NCBI GenBank assembly: GCA_003162235.1
Contig: PMMN01000065.1
Coordinates: forward strand, 21,314 to 28,323
Source: Actinomycetota bacterium
GTDB lineage: Bacteria; Actinomycetota; Thermoleophilia; Gaiellales; Gaiellaceae
Direction: 5' to 3'
DNA length: 7,010 nucleotides
Every line of letters begins with the position of its first letter. The stretch's first letter is position 1. Both the position numbers and the translations under genes were made by a program. The notes beneath the pieces were generated by a model, which saw nothing but the letters and a program-made list of their open reading frames with translations, ran no database searches and was not told the origin of the DNA. This document shows, in pieces, positions 1 through 5,244 of the stretch.

Positions 1-351
1 TACGGCGGCATGGAGGGGATCGCAACTCTCGAGGATCTGCTCGAGGAGATCGTGGGCGAGATCGAAGACGAGTTCGACCTCCCCGACGAGTCGGTCGAGC
101 AGATCGCGGAGGACATCGTCCACGTCGACGGCACCTTTTCGATCGACGACTTCAACGAACAGTTCGGCGTCCATCTACCGGTCGAGGACTACCACACCCT
201 GGCCGGCTTCGTCTTCGGCCAACTCGGTCGCGCGCCCGGTCCGGGCGACGTAGTCGAGCACGACGGCTTGCGTTTCGAGGTGCTCGAGGTCGAGGGCTCG
301 CGCATCGACCGCCTGGCCGTGAGGTTCGAGCAACGCCGCCCGAGCGACTGA
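1..351 (+). CDS. CorC/HlyC-type transporter-associated domain protein, C-terminal part (5' truncated)
   Basis: The reading frame is open from base 1 and ends with TGA at 349-351, giving 116 residues; the gene starts before the window. The first visible residues (YGGMEGIATLEDLLEEIVGE) are the hallmark end of the second CBS domain in the HlyC/CorC/TlyC family. They are followed by the roughly 80-residue transporter-associated domain (FSIDDFNEQFGVHLP, then GFVFGQLGRAPGPGD, then FEVLEVEGSRIDRL). Full-length members usually carry an N-terminal DUF21 (CNNM) membrane domain and are linked to magnesium or cobalt efflux and membrane-associated regulation; that part is outside the window. The ATG at position 10 is an internal Met, not a start, because family-typical residues precede it. 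The protein is strongly acidic. No clear terminator follows, and nothing suggests a link to the downstream sugar genes. The family call is solid; the function of this member is not known. Confidence 0.88.
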   Translation, partial: YGGMEGIATLEDLLEEIVGEIEDEFDLPDESVEQIAEDIVHVDGTFSIDDFNEQFGVHLPVEDYHTLAGFVFGQLGRAPGPGDVVEHDGLRFEVLEVEGSRIDRLAVRFEQRRPSD

Positions 352-425
352 TCCTTCTCGGCTCCCGTTCGCGATGACTGTCAGGACGAGGCCGGCAAAC
401 GACCGCTGAAGAGTGTTCTTACCGG

Positions 426-454
426 TTGAGAGACGAGATCGCACAAAATAGTAT
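426..454 (+). promoter_or_regulatory. Sigma-70-type promoter of the ROK regulator gene
   Basis: A -35 element TTGAGA (426-431) and a -10 element TAGTAT (449-454) are separated by 17 bases. Transcription would start near 461. The same arrangement (TTGAGT, 17 bases, TAGTAT) is found before the binding-protein gene at 1923-1951, which raises confidence in both. The -10 element lies inside the palindrome at 447-473, so a bound repressor should block polymerase. The implied leader to the start at 666 is about 205 bases, unusually long. Read from sequence only. Confidence 0.6.
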
Positions 455-473
455 GTTTGCCAATCAAACTAAC
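447..473. promoter_or_regulatory. Putative ROK repressor operator, site A (autoregulatory)
   Basis: This is an odd-centred palindrome around C460: in the core 449-471, nine of eleven symmetric positions pair, with half-sites TAGTATGTTTG and CAAACTAA. It matches site B (1944-1970) at 19 of 27 aligned positions, including a run of nine identical bases in the left half (TAGTATGTT) and six in the right half (AACTAA). AT-rich inverted repeats of this kind are typical of ROK/XylR-type repressor operators. The position over the -10 of the gene encoding a ROK protein points to autorepression. Which protein binds is inferred. Confidence 0.6.
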
Positions 474-476
474 GGG

Positions 477-492
477 CGCGCTCACGAGCGCG
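477..492 (+). other. Leader stem-loop 1
   Basis: CGCGCT (477-482) pairs perfectly with AGCGCG (487-492) around a CACG loop. Bases 486-490 (GAGCG) can instead pair with CGCTC at 497-501, so two mutually exclusive structures are possible. In GC-rich DNA such short stems are common by chance. Confidence 0.3.
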
Positions 493-515
493 GCTACGCT
501 CGCTTCCCCGTTCTA

Positions 516-543
516 TCCCGCCCTACAACCACTGGTGGCGGGA
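516..543 (+). other. Leader stem-loop 2
   Basis: TCCCGCC (516-522) pairs perfectly with GGCGGGA (537-543). The 14-base loop contains a small internal palindrome (ACCACTGGT, 528-536). There is no following T-tract, so it does not look like a terminator. It would lie in the 5' leader of the ROK transcript. Confidence 0.35.
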
Positions 544-592
544 ACCGGAGTTGAACGCTAATCCCTTCATCGCATAACAATCCCGAGTCCGC

Positions 593-624
593 GTCCCGAG
601 CGGCGGCCTCGCGCCGGTCGGGAC
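593..624 (+). other. Leader stem-loop 3, just upstream of the ROK coding start
   Basis: GTCCCGA (593-599) pairs with TCGGGAC (618-624). After one G-G mismatch the stem continues with CGGCG (601-605) against CGCCG (612-616), closing a six-base loop. That makes 12 base pairs, the strongest fold of the leader. It lies 42 bases before the GTG at 666 and just before a GAGGAG purine run (635-640). It could affect translation of the regulator or be a chance fold. No T-tract follows. Confidence 0.4.
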
Positions 625-665
625 ATGCCGGGCAGAGGAGCATCCGCAGGCAGAACCTGAGCCTC

Positions 666-1835
666 GTGCTTCACGAGGTCATGGAGAAAGGTCCGATGTC
701 TCGTGCGAGCATCGCTGACGCGGTGGGACTGACGAAGGCGACCGTGTCCAGTCTCGTCGGCGAGTTGATAGCACGCGGCCTTCTCTCGGAGCGCGGCCGG
801 GCGCCGGCCGCCGCCGTCGGCCGCCCCGGGCAGCTCGTCGCGTTGTCAGACGAGACGGTCGTTGGCCTGGGGCTGGAAATCAACGTCGACTACCTCGCCG
901 CTTGTGTCCTCGATCTGGCGGGCGGTGTGCGCTTCGAGCGCTTCCTGCGTCGCGAGAACCGGGACACGCCGATACGAGACGTTTTCGACGCGCTCGGAGA
1001 TCTCGGCCGGAGCGCCTTGAACGAGGCCGAAGCCGAGCGTCTGATACCCGTTGGCGTGACCGTAGCCGCACCCGGGCTTGTCGAGGTCGACAGTGGAATG
1101 CTCCTGATGGCACCCAACCTGGGATGGAGCAACACGCCGCTCCGGACAGAGGTGGCGAACCGGTTGCAGCGACCCCATCTCTACGTAACGGCAGACAACG
1201 AGGCGAATCTCGCCGCACTCGGCGAGCTCTGGCAGGGGCACGGACAAGAATGGCGAGATTTCATCCACATCTCAGGCGAGATCGGCGTAGGAGCGGCGGT
1301 CGTCGTCGGCGGCGAGCTGCTTCGTTCCGGCAGCGGCCTCGGCGGCGAGCTCGGTCACCTGTCGATCGATCCCAACGGCGCCGAATGCCCCTGCGGCTCG
1401 CGCGGCTGCCTCGAGCGCGTAGTCGGTCAGGAAGCGCTTCTGAAAAGGGCCCGGCTCGATGCGGAAGTCGGGACGAGCATCGGTGTCCCTGACGGGGGGG
1501 TTCGGCTTCTCGCCGAGAGCGCCGAGCGCGGCGATCAGAGGACTCTCGATGCTCTTGCGGAGGCCGGGGAGGCGCTTGGGCTCGCCTGCGGCGCGGCGGT
1601 CAATCTCCTCGCGCCCAACACCGTTGTTCTCGGAGGGATTTTTGCTCTCCTGTTCGACTGGCTGGCCGATCCGCTTCGCGAGGAGCTGGAAAAGAGAGCG
1701 TTCGTGGCTAAATGCTCGGATGTAGCCGTCGTTCGCTCGGAGCTCGGAGCGGCAGCCGCGGTCAGGGGCGCGGCTTCGCTAACCCTGCGTGCCGTCTGCG
1801 CCGACCCGTATCTCGTCGGCTCCTCAGGGCGCTGA
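666..1835 (+). CDS. ROK-family transcriptional regulator (sugar-responsive repressor)
   Basis: This 389-residue protein has an N-terminal winged helix-turn-helix (about residues 1-60; SRASIADAVGLTKATVSSLV) and a ROK sugar-binding fold. The signature region is complete: GEIGVGAAVVVGG near residue 204, GGELGHLSID, and a zinc site formed by H231, C241, C243 and C248. The spacing H-x9-C-x-C-x4-C is the same as in E. coli Mlc. The stretch that holds the catalytic Asp in ROK kinases reads NEAN here (E179), as in non-kinase regulators such as XylR/NagC types, so it should sense sugar rather than phosphorylate it. It lies just before a xylose-type importer and has a matching palindrome in both its own and the transporter promoter, so it probably represses both. 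The start is uncertain: GTG 666 has no ribosome site at normal distance. In-frame codons upstream (about 624-665, reading GHAGQRSIRRQNLSL) resemble the N-terminus of Mlc-like proteins, yet no ATG, GTG or TTG exists between the stop at 552 and 666. The inducer is unknown; a pentose such as xylose is the first guess. Confidence 0.88.
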   Translation: MLHEVMEKGPMSRASIADAVGLTKATVSSLVGELIARGLLSERGRAPAAAVGRPGQLVALSDETVVGLGLEINVDYLAACVLDLAGGVRFERFLRRENRDTPIRDVFDALGDLGRSALNEAEAERLIPVGVTVAAPGLVEVDSGMLLMAPNLGWSNTPLRTEVANRLQRPHLYVTADNEANLAALGELWQGHGQEWRDFIHISGEIGVGAAVVVGGELLRSGSGLGGELGHLSIDPNGAECPCGSRGCLERVVGQEALLKRARLDAEVGTSIGVPDGGVRLLAESAERGDQRTLDALAEAGEALGLACGAAVNLLAPNTVVLGGIFALLFDWLADPLREELEKRAFVAKCSDVAVVRSELGAAAAVRGAASLTLRAVCADPYLVGSSGR

Positions 1836-1844
1836 TTCCATCGT

Positions 1845-1864
1845 AGCGACCCCCTTTGGTCGCT
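1845..1864 (+). terminator. Stem-loop after the ROK gene (weak terminator candidate)
   Basis: AGCGACC (1845-1851) pairs perfectly with GGTCGCT (1858-1864) around CCCTTT, nine bases after the ROK stop codon. No T-run follows (CTGTCATAA), so it is not a classical intrinsic terminator. It may act as a 3' end stabiliser or a weak terminator separating the regulator from the transporter operon. Confidence 0.4.
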
Positions 1865-1903
1865 CTGTCATAACAGCGCGTCGATCCTCCGGGGAGGGTG
1901 TGT

Positions 1904-1924
1904 AAAAAACCCGGGAGCCGGGTT
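1904..1924 (-). terminator. Intrinsic terminator reading on the minus strand
   Basis: AACCCGG (1908-1914) and CCGGGTT (1918-1924) form a perfect 7-bp stem with a GAG loop. Read on the minus strand the stem ends in a run of six T (complement of A1904-A1909), the layout of an intrinsic terminator. No minus-strand gene is visible between here and 5245. It may stop antisense transcription from entering the ROK gene. The 3' end of the stem overlaps the -35 element at 1923-1928. Confidence 0.45.
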
Positions 1925-1951
1925 GAGTCGGAACCGCTGATGGATTAGTAT
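1923..1951 (+). promoter_or_regulatory. Sigma-70-type promoter of the sugar ABC transporter operon
   Basis: A -35 element TTGAGT (1923-1928) and a -10 element TAGTAT (1946-1951) are 17 bases apart, the same geometry and nearly the same sequence as the ROK gene promoter at 426-454. Transcription would start near 1958, about 34 bases before the GTG start at 1992. The -10 element forms part of the operator palindrome at 1944-1970, giving a simple steric repression model. Confidence 0.62.
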
Positions 1952-1970
1952 GTTGACTCACCTAACTAAT
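1944..1970. promoter_or_regulatory. Putative ROK repressor operator, site B (transporter promoter)
   Basis: This palindrome is centred on C1957. The outer arms ATTAGT (1944-1949) and ACTAAT (1965-1970) are perfect inverted repeats, and ten of thirteen symmetric positions pair overall. It is identical to site A (447-473) at 19 of 27 positions and sits at the same place relative to the -10 box. A repressor bound here would cover the -10 box and the start of transcription of the importer operon. The neighbouring ROK protein is the obvious candidate; that is inference. Confidence 0.65.
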
Positions 1971-1980
1971 ACCCGTGAAA

Positions 1981-1988
1981 AGGGAGGG
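1981..1988 (+). promoter_or_regulatory. Ribosome binding site that fixes the XylF-like start at GTG 1992
   Basis: AGGGAGGG, three to four bases before GTG 1992, is a strong anti-Shine-Dalgarno match. The in-frame ATG at 1950 lies inside the operator, upstream of the inferred transcription start and without a ribosome site, so it is unlikely to be used. Confidence 0.7.
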
Positions 1989-1991
1989 TTC

Positions 1992-3098
1992 GTGGATATC
2001 TCTAGGCTCCGTCACCCACGAAGGTGGACGGTTCTGGTTGTGACCGTGATTGCTGCAGTCATGGTCACGCTCGTAGTTGCCGGCACTGTCGGCGCGAAGA
2101 GCAAGAAGTCGAAAGCCGCGCCGACCGTAGCGTTCCTGTTGCCAGAGAACGTCACGCCGCGCTGGGAAGGCTCCGACGCGCCGGTCTTCAAGAAGGCGCT
2201 GGAGAAGCTCGTTCCGGGCGTTCAGGTCGATGTTCTCAACGCTCTCAACGATCCCAGCACGCAGCAGTCTCAGGCGGAGGCCGAGCTGACGAAGGGCGCG
2301 AAGGTACTCGTGATCGCGGCCGTCGATCAGAAGACCGCGGCAGTGATCGTCAAGAAGGCGGATACGCAGAACGTCAAAGTGATCGCTTACGACCGCCTGA
2401 TCAAGGACTCACCACTCGCCTATTACGTCTCGTTCGACAGCGTCGCGGTCGGCAAGGCGGAGGCGAAGTGGATGGCGGTTCATTCGAAGAAGGGCGCCCG
2501 TCTCGTGATCATCAACGGGTCGCCTACGGACGACAACGCGCACCTCGTCAACAAGGGCATTCATCAGGTGCTCAATCCTCTCTTCAAGTCGAAGGCTAAG
2601 GTCAAGGTCGCCGAGCAGTGGACGCCCGGCTGGGATCCGACCAAAGCCCAGAACGAGATGGAGCAGATCCTGACGAAGCTCAACAACAAGGTGGACGGCG
2701 TCGTCTCCGCCAACGACGGGATGGCGGGCGGTATCACCGCCGCTCTCAAGTCGCAGAAGCTCGCGGGCAAGGTCAAAACCACGGGTCAGGACGCGTCGCT
2801 CGAGGGCATCCAGAACGTCATCAGTGGCTATCAGGGCGTGACCGTGTTCAAGGACTTCCGCCTACAGGCTCCCGCGGCCGCGACCGTCACGGCAGCGATC
2901 CTCAACGGCACGACTCCGACGAACATCAATGCCCATACCAACAACGGCCAGGTCAGCGTGCCGTCGGTGATGCTGAAGGTCGTACCGGTCGATCTGGCGA
3001 ACATCAACCTGCTCGTCAAGAACGGGTGGATCAAGTCTCAATACGGCGGCGTTGCGAAGGTCTGCAAGGGCTTGCCGAAGAAGAGCATCTGCAAGTAA
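1992..3098 (+). CDS. xylF: XylF-like sugar ABC transporter substrate-binding protein
   Basis: From GTG 1992 the protein has 368 residues. A basic start (RLRHPRRW) and a hydrophobic core (TVLVVTVIAAVMVTLVVAG) make a Sec signal peptide, with likely cleavage after TVGA. The rest is a type 1 periplasmic-binding-protein fold. Segments recall D-xylose-binding protein XylF: RWEGSDAPVFKKALEKL, VIAYDRLIKDSPLAYYVSFD, NGSPTDDNAHL, QWTPGWDP, VSANDGMAGGITAAL and GQDASLEGIQ. The exported protein would bind an aldopentose or similar sugar outside the membrane and deliver it to the permease encoded at 3941. There is no lipobox Cys at the signal peptide end, unlike most binding proteins of Gram-positive bacteria, so anchoring is unclear. 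The only two cysteines lie in the last ten residues (VCKGLPKKSICK) and could form a small disulfide loop. The gene is first in the operon, with its own promoter and operator. Family assignment is strong; xylose specificity is likely but not proven. Confidence 0.87.
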   Translation: MDISRLRHPRRWTVLVVTVIAAVMVTLVVAGTVGAKSKKSKAAPTVAFLLPENVTPRWEGSDAPVFKKALEKLVPGVQVDVLNALNDPSTQQSQAEAELTKGAKVLVIAAVDQKTAAVIVKKADTQNVKVIAYDRLIKDSPLAYYVSFDSVAVGKAEAKWMAVHSKKGARLVIINGSPTDDNAHLVNKGIHQVLNPLFKSKAKVKVAEQWTPGWDPTKAQNEMEQILTKLNNKVDGVVSANDGMAGGITAALKSQKLAGKVKTTGQDASLEGIQNVISGYQGVTVFKDFRLQAPAAATVTAAILNGTTPTNINAHTNNGQVSVPSVMLKVVPVDLANINLLVKNGWIKSQYGGVAKVCKGLPKKSICK

Positions 3099-3130
3099 GG
3101 GACTGGAAGCTGAAACAGCACCCAAAGGGA

Positions 3131-3163
3131 GCGAGAGGCGGCGGTGAACCCGCCGCCTCTCGC
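3131..3163 (+). promoter_or_regulatory. Perfect 14-bp intercistronic stem-loop between binding protein and ATPase
   Basis: GCGAGAGGCGGCGG (3131-3144) and CCGCCGCCTCTCGC (3150-3163) are perfectly complementary around a TGAAC loop, starting 32 bases after the binding-protein stop codon. No T-tract follows, so full termination is unlikely. In maltose-type and other sugar importers, such hairpins protect the upstream message from 3' decay or reduce downstream expression, so that binding protein outnumbers the membrane complex. That role here is inferred from position and strength. If the ATPase started at CTG 3110 the hairpin would be inside its coding region, which argues for the TTG 3176 start. 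Confidence 0.7.
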
Positions 3164-3175
3164 GACCGTCGGCCA

Positions 3176-3934
3176 TTGCTCGAGTTGCGCGGGATCTCGA
3201 AGCACTTCGGCGCAGTGCAGGCGCTAACCGAGGTCGATTTCGAGGTCTATCCGGGCGAGGTGGTCGCGCTCGTCGGCGACAACGGCGCCGGCAAGTCGAC
3301 GCTCGTCAAGTGCGTCGCCGGGACGCACGCTCCCGACGACGGCCAGATCGTTTTCGAAGGCCGCGAGGTGAAGATCGCCTCACCGAGCGATGCAACGCAC
3401 CTCGGCATCGAGACCGTCTACCAGGATCTCGCGCTCTGCGACAACCTCGATGTCGTCCAGAACATGTTCCTGGGACGTGAGCGGGTCGTGGGGAACCTCC
3501 CTGGGCTGGTAGTGCCTCTCTCCGAGCTCGACATGGAGCGCCGCTCGCTCGACGTGCTGGTCGGCCTGCGCGTGACGACGATCGGCAGCGTGCGGACGAA
3601 GGTCGCATCGCTCTCCGGCGGTCAGCGCCAATCGGTCGCCATCTCGAAGGCGGTGATGTGGAACTCGAAGGTCGTACTCCTGGACGAGCCGACGGCCGCG
3701 CTTGGCGTCGCCCAGACCGAGCAGGTGCTCGCTTTGATCGCGCGCTTGCGCGAGCAGGGGCTCGGGGTCGTGATCATCTCGCACAACCTGGCCGAGGTGC
3801 TCGATGTCGCCGATCGCATCATCGTCTTGCGTCTGGGACGGCGGGTGGCAACTTTCAACCGCGGCGAGGCTTCGCCGGACGATGTGGTCGGAGCGATCAC
3901 GGGCGCCTGGACGCTAAAAGCCGGGAAACGCTAG
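3176..3934 (+). CDS. Sugar ABC transporter ATP-binding protein, single ATPase domain
   Basis: This is one complete ABC ATPase domain, 252 residues from TTG 3176, which hydrolyses ATP to drive import through the permease encoded next. Visible motifs: Walker A GDNGAGKST (34-42), Q-loop Q83, signature LSGGQ (146-150), Walker B VVLLDEP with D170 and E171, and H-loop H203 (ISHNLAEV). The stretch DEPTAALGV is typical of carbohydrate importers such as FrcA. E. coli XylG and RbsA have two fused ATPase domains (about 500 residues); this one has a single domain, so it probably works as a homodimer. The start is unclear. There is no ATG or GTG in frame after the binding-protein gene. Candidates are TTG 3176, with no good ribosome site, and the non-standard CTG 3110, which has AAGGGA seven bases upstream but would place the 3131-3163 hairpin in the coding region. 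It ends six bases before the permease ATG, so the two are co-transcribed. Confidence 0.85.
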   Translation: MLELRGISKHFGAVQALTEVDFEVYPGEVVALVGDNGAGKSTLVKCVAGTHAPDDGQIVFEGREVKIASPSDATHLGIETVYQDLALCDNLDVVQNMFLGRERVVGNLPGLVVPLSELDMERRSLDVLVGLRVTTIGSVRTKVASLSGGQRQSVAISKAVMWNSKVVLLDEPTAALGVAQTEQVLALIARLREQGLGVVIISHNLAEVLDVADRIIVLRLGRRVATFNRGEASPDDVVGAITGAWTLKAGKR

Positions 3935-3940
3935 GGAACG

Positions 3941-5200
3941 ATGACGGAGAACGGCGAGACACCAGCTGCACTAGCGCCCAGCGACGAGATCGCGGCGGCG
4001 ATCGAGAAGCGCGGCCTGCGCGGAGGGATCCGGACGCTTACGACGCTCGGGTTGCAGCGCGTACGTCAGGGCGAGATCGGCCCGCTGCCGGTGATCGTTG
4101 GACTGCTCATTATCGCGATCTACTTCGGCAGCCAGACTTCATGGCTGTTCTTCTCGGCCCGGAACATCTCTTATCTCGTTCTCCAGATCGCCGCCACAGG
4201 CTCGGTCGCGATCGGGATCGTGCTCGTGCTCCTACTCGGCGAGATCGACCTCTCGGTCGGGTCGATTGCAGGGCTCACTTCGGCGACGTTGGGAATCCTG
4301 ATCGTCAACCACAACTTCTCGTGGTGGCTGGCCATCCTGATAATGCTCGCGGTCGGAGCGGCAATCGGGGCCTTCCAGGGGGCCTGGTTCGCGCTCATCG
4401 GTGTTCCCTCGTTCGTCGTCACGCTGGCGGGCTTTCTCGCCTGGCAAGGCGTCCAGCTGCGAGTGCTCGGCCAGAACGGGACAGTCAACGTGTTCGAGCC
4501 GCACATCGACAAGATTGCCGCCACCTTCCTCCCCAATATCTGGGGCTGGGTGTTCGGCATCGCGGTTGCCGCCGCCTATGGGCTGTCGAACCTCTACAAG
4601 CAGATCCGCCGCCGCCGGGCCGGGCTGCCGGCGCAGCCGCTCGCCGTGCTTTTCGTCTACACGTTCGTCGTCGCCGCGATCTCGCTTGGCGTCGTCGCCT
4701 ATCTGAACAGTTACACGGGCGTACCGACTGCCGGTGTAATCCTGCTCGGCCTGGTCTTTTTCTTCGCCTGGCTGACCACGCGCACGAAGTTCGGACGCTA
4801 CATCTTCGCCGTCGGCGGGAACGCCGAAGCTGCCCGTCGCGCCGGAATCAATGTGACCGCGATCAGGATCTGGGTCTTCACTCTCAGCGGGCTGATGGCC
4901 GCGATCGGGGGTCTCATGTTCACCTCGCGTCTCACTGCGGCCAGCACCCAGACGGGCACCGGCACCTTCCTGCTCGAAGCGATCGCGGCTGCGGTCATCG
5001 GCGGTACGTCGCTTTTCGGCGGCCGCGGCTCTGTCTGGGCGGCGCTGCTTGGAGTGCTCGTCATCGGCGGCGTCTCGAACGGTCTCGATTTGATGGCGAA
5101 GCCGCCCGAGACCAAGTACATGGTCGAGGGCGCGGTCTTGCTCGCGGCAGTCACGATCGATGCTCTGTCGCGCCGAAGGCGTGGCAACGTCGGCAGATAG
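3941..5200 (+). CDS. xylH: XylH-like sugar ABC transporter permease
   Basis: This 419-residue protein is an integral membrane permease of the branched-chain/ribose type (BPD_transp_2), with about ten hydrophobic segments, for example near 50-64, 77-99, 128-148, 152-170, 235-255, 262-279, 312-328 and 364-385. Recognisable motifs are GEIDLSVGS (100-108), VPSFVVTLAGFLAWQG (155-170), the cytoplasmic coupling region GGNAEAARRAGINV (292-305) and AAVIGGTSLFGGRGSV (350-365). The central insert with RRRRAGLPAQPLAV and YTGVPT matches the arrangement in E. coli XylH, supporting a xylose-type system. An N-terminal hydrophilic stretch of about 45 residues precedes the first membrane segment. ATG 3941 is preceded by AGGGA at 3933-3937, overlapping the ATPase stop codon. 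It forms the channel for the sugar delivered by the binding protein encoded at 1992 and is the last gene of the operon. Confidence 0.9.
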   Translation: MTENGETPAALAPSDEIAAAIEKRGLRGGIRTLTTLGLQRVRQGEIGPLPVIVGLLIIAIYFGSQTSWLFFSARNISYLVLQIAATGSVAIGIVLVLLLGEIDLSVGSIAGLTSATLGILIVNHNFSWWLAILIMLAVGAAIGAFQGAWFALIGVPSFVVTLAGFLAWQGVQLRVLGQNGTVNVFEPHIDKIAATFLPNIWGWVFGIAVAAAYGLSNLYKQIRRRRAGLPAQPLAVLFVYTFVVAAISLGVVAYLNSYTGVPTAGVILLGLVFFFAWLTTRTKFGRYIFAVGGNAEAARRAGINVTAIRIWVFTLSGLMAAIGGLMFTSRLTAASTQTGTGTFLLEAIAAAVIGGTSLFGGRGSVWAALLGVLVIGGVSNGLDLMAKPPETKYMVEGAVLLAAVTIDALSRRRRGNVGR

Positions 5201-5215
5201 CCGAGGGCAAGCGCG

Positions 5216-5241
5216 TGCAATCGTTGCATAACCGGCCGGTT
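5216..5241. terminator. Small hairpins between convergent genes (weak bidirectional terminator candidate)
   Basis: TGCAA (5216-5220) pairs with TTGCA (5224-5228), and AACCGGCCGGTT (5230-5241) is a perfect 12-base palindrome. They fill the 44-base gap between two convergent genes, where a terminator is expected. Neither has a real T-run, so the call rests mostly on position. Confidence 0.3.
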
Positions 5242-5244
5242 TGT

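Larger units (their letters stand above)
352..665. other. Intergenic region with promoter/operator and structured leader
   Basis: This gap has no independent gene that I can support. It contains a promoter at 426-454, an overlapping palindrome at 447-473, and three GC-rich stem-loops (477-492, 516-543, 593-624) in what would be the transcribed leader of the ROK gene. From 555 onward the frame of the ROK gene is open without ATG, GTG or TTG until 666, and its last part looks like ROK N-terminal sequence. No intrinsic terminator with a T-tract is visible after the upstream gene. Confidence 0.6.

Noticed and set aside
10..12. ATG 10 as start of the first gene
   Set aside because: The preceding codons YGG belong to the conserved motif of the CorC/HlyC family, so the gene is simply cut by the window edge.
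535..577. Short leader peptides (GTG 535, TTG 551; about 8 codons each) before the ROK gene
   Set aside because: Neither has a ribosome site at usable distance and neither contains a run of regulatory codons; such mini-frames are expected by chance.
551..581. Second promoter (TTGAAC then ATAACA/TAACAA) closer to the ROK gene
   Set aside because: The -10 fits poorly at any allowed spacing and nothing comparable occurs before the importer; the promoter at 426-454 is better supported.
1950..1991. ATG 1950 as start of the binding protein
   Set aside because: It lies within the -10 box and operator palindrome, has no ribosome site, and adds a non-signal-like leader (MLTHLTNTREKGGF). GTG 1992 has a strong AGGGAGGG and gives a proper signal peptide.
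2618..3175. A long N-terminal extension of the ATPase overlapping the binding-protein gene
   Set aside because: The extension reads the XylF-like gene in another frame and has no family similarity; the frame is open only because of base composition.
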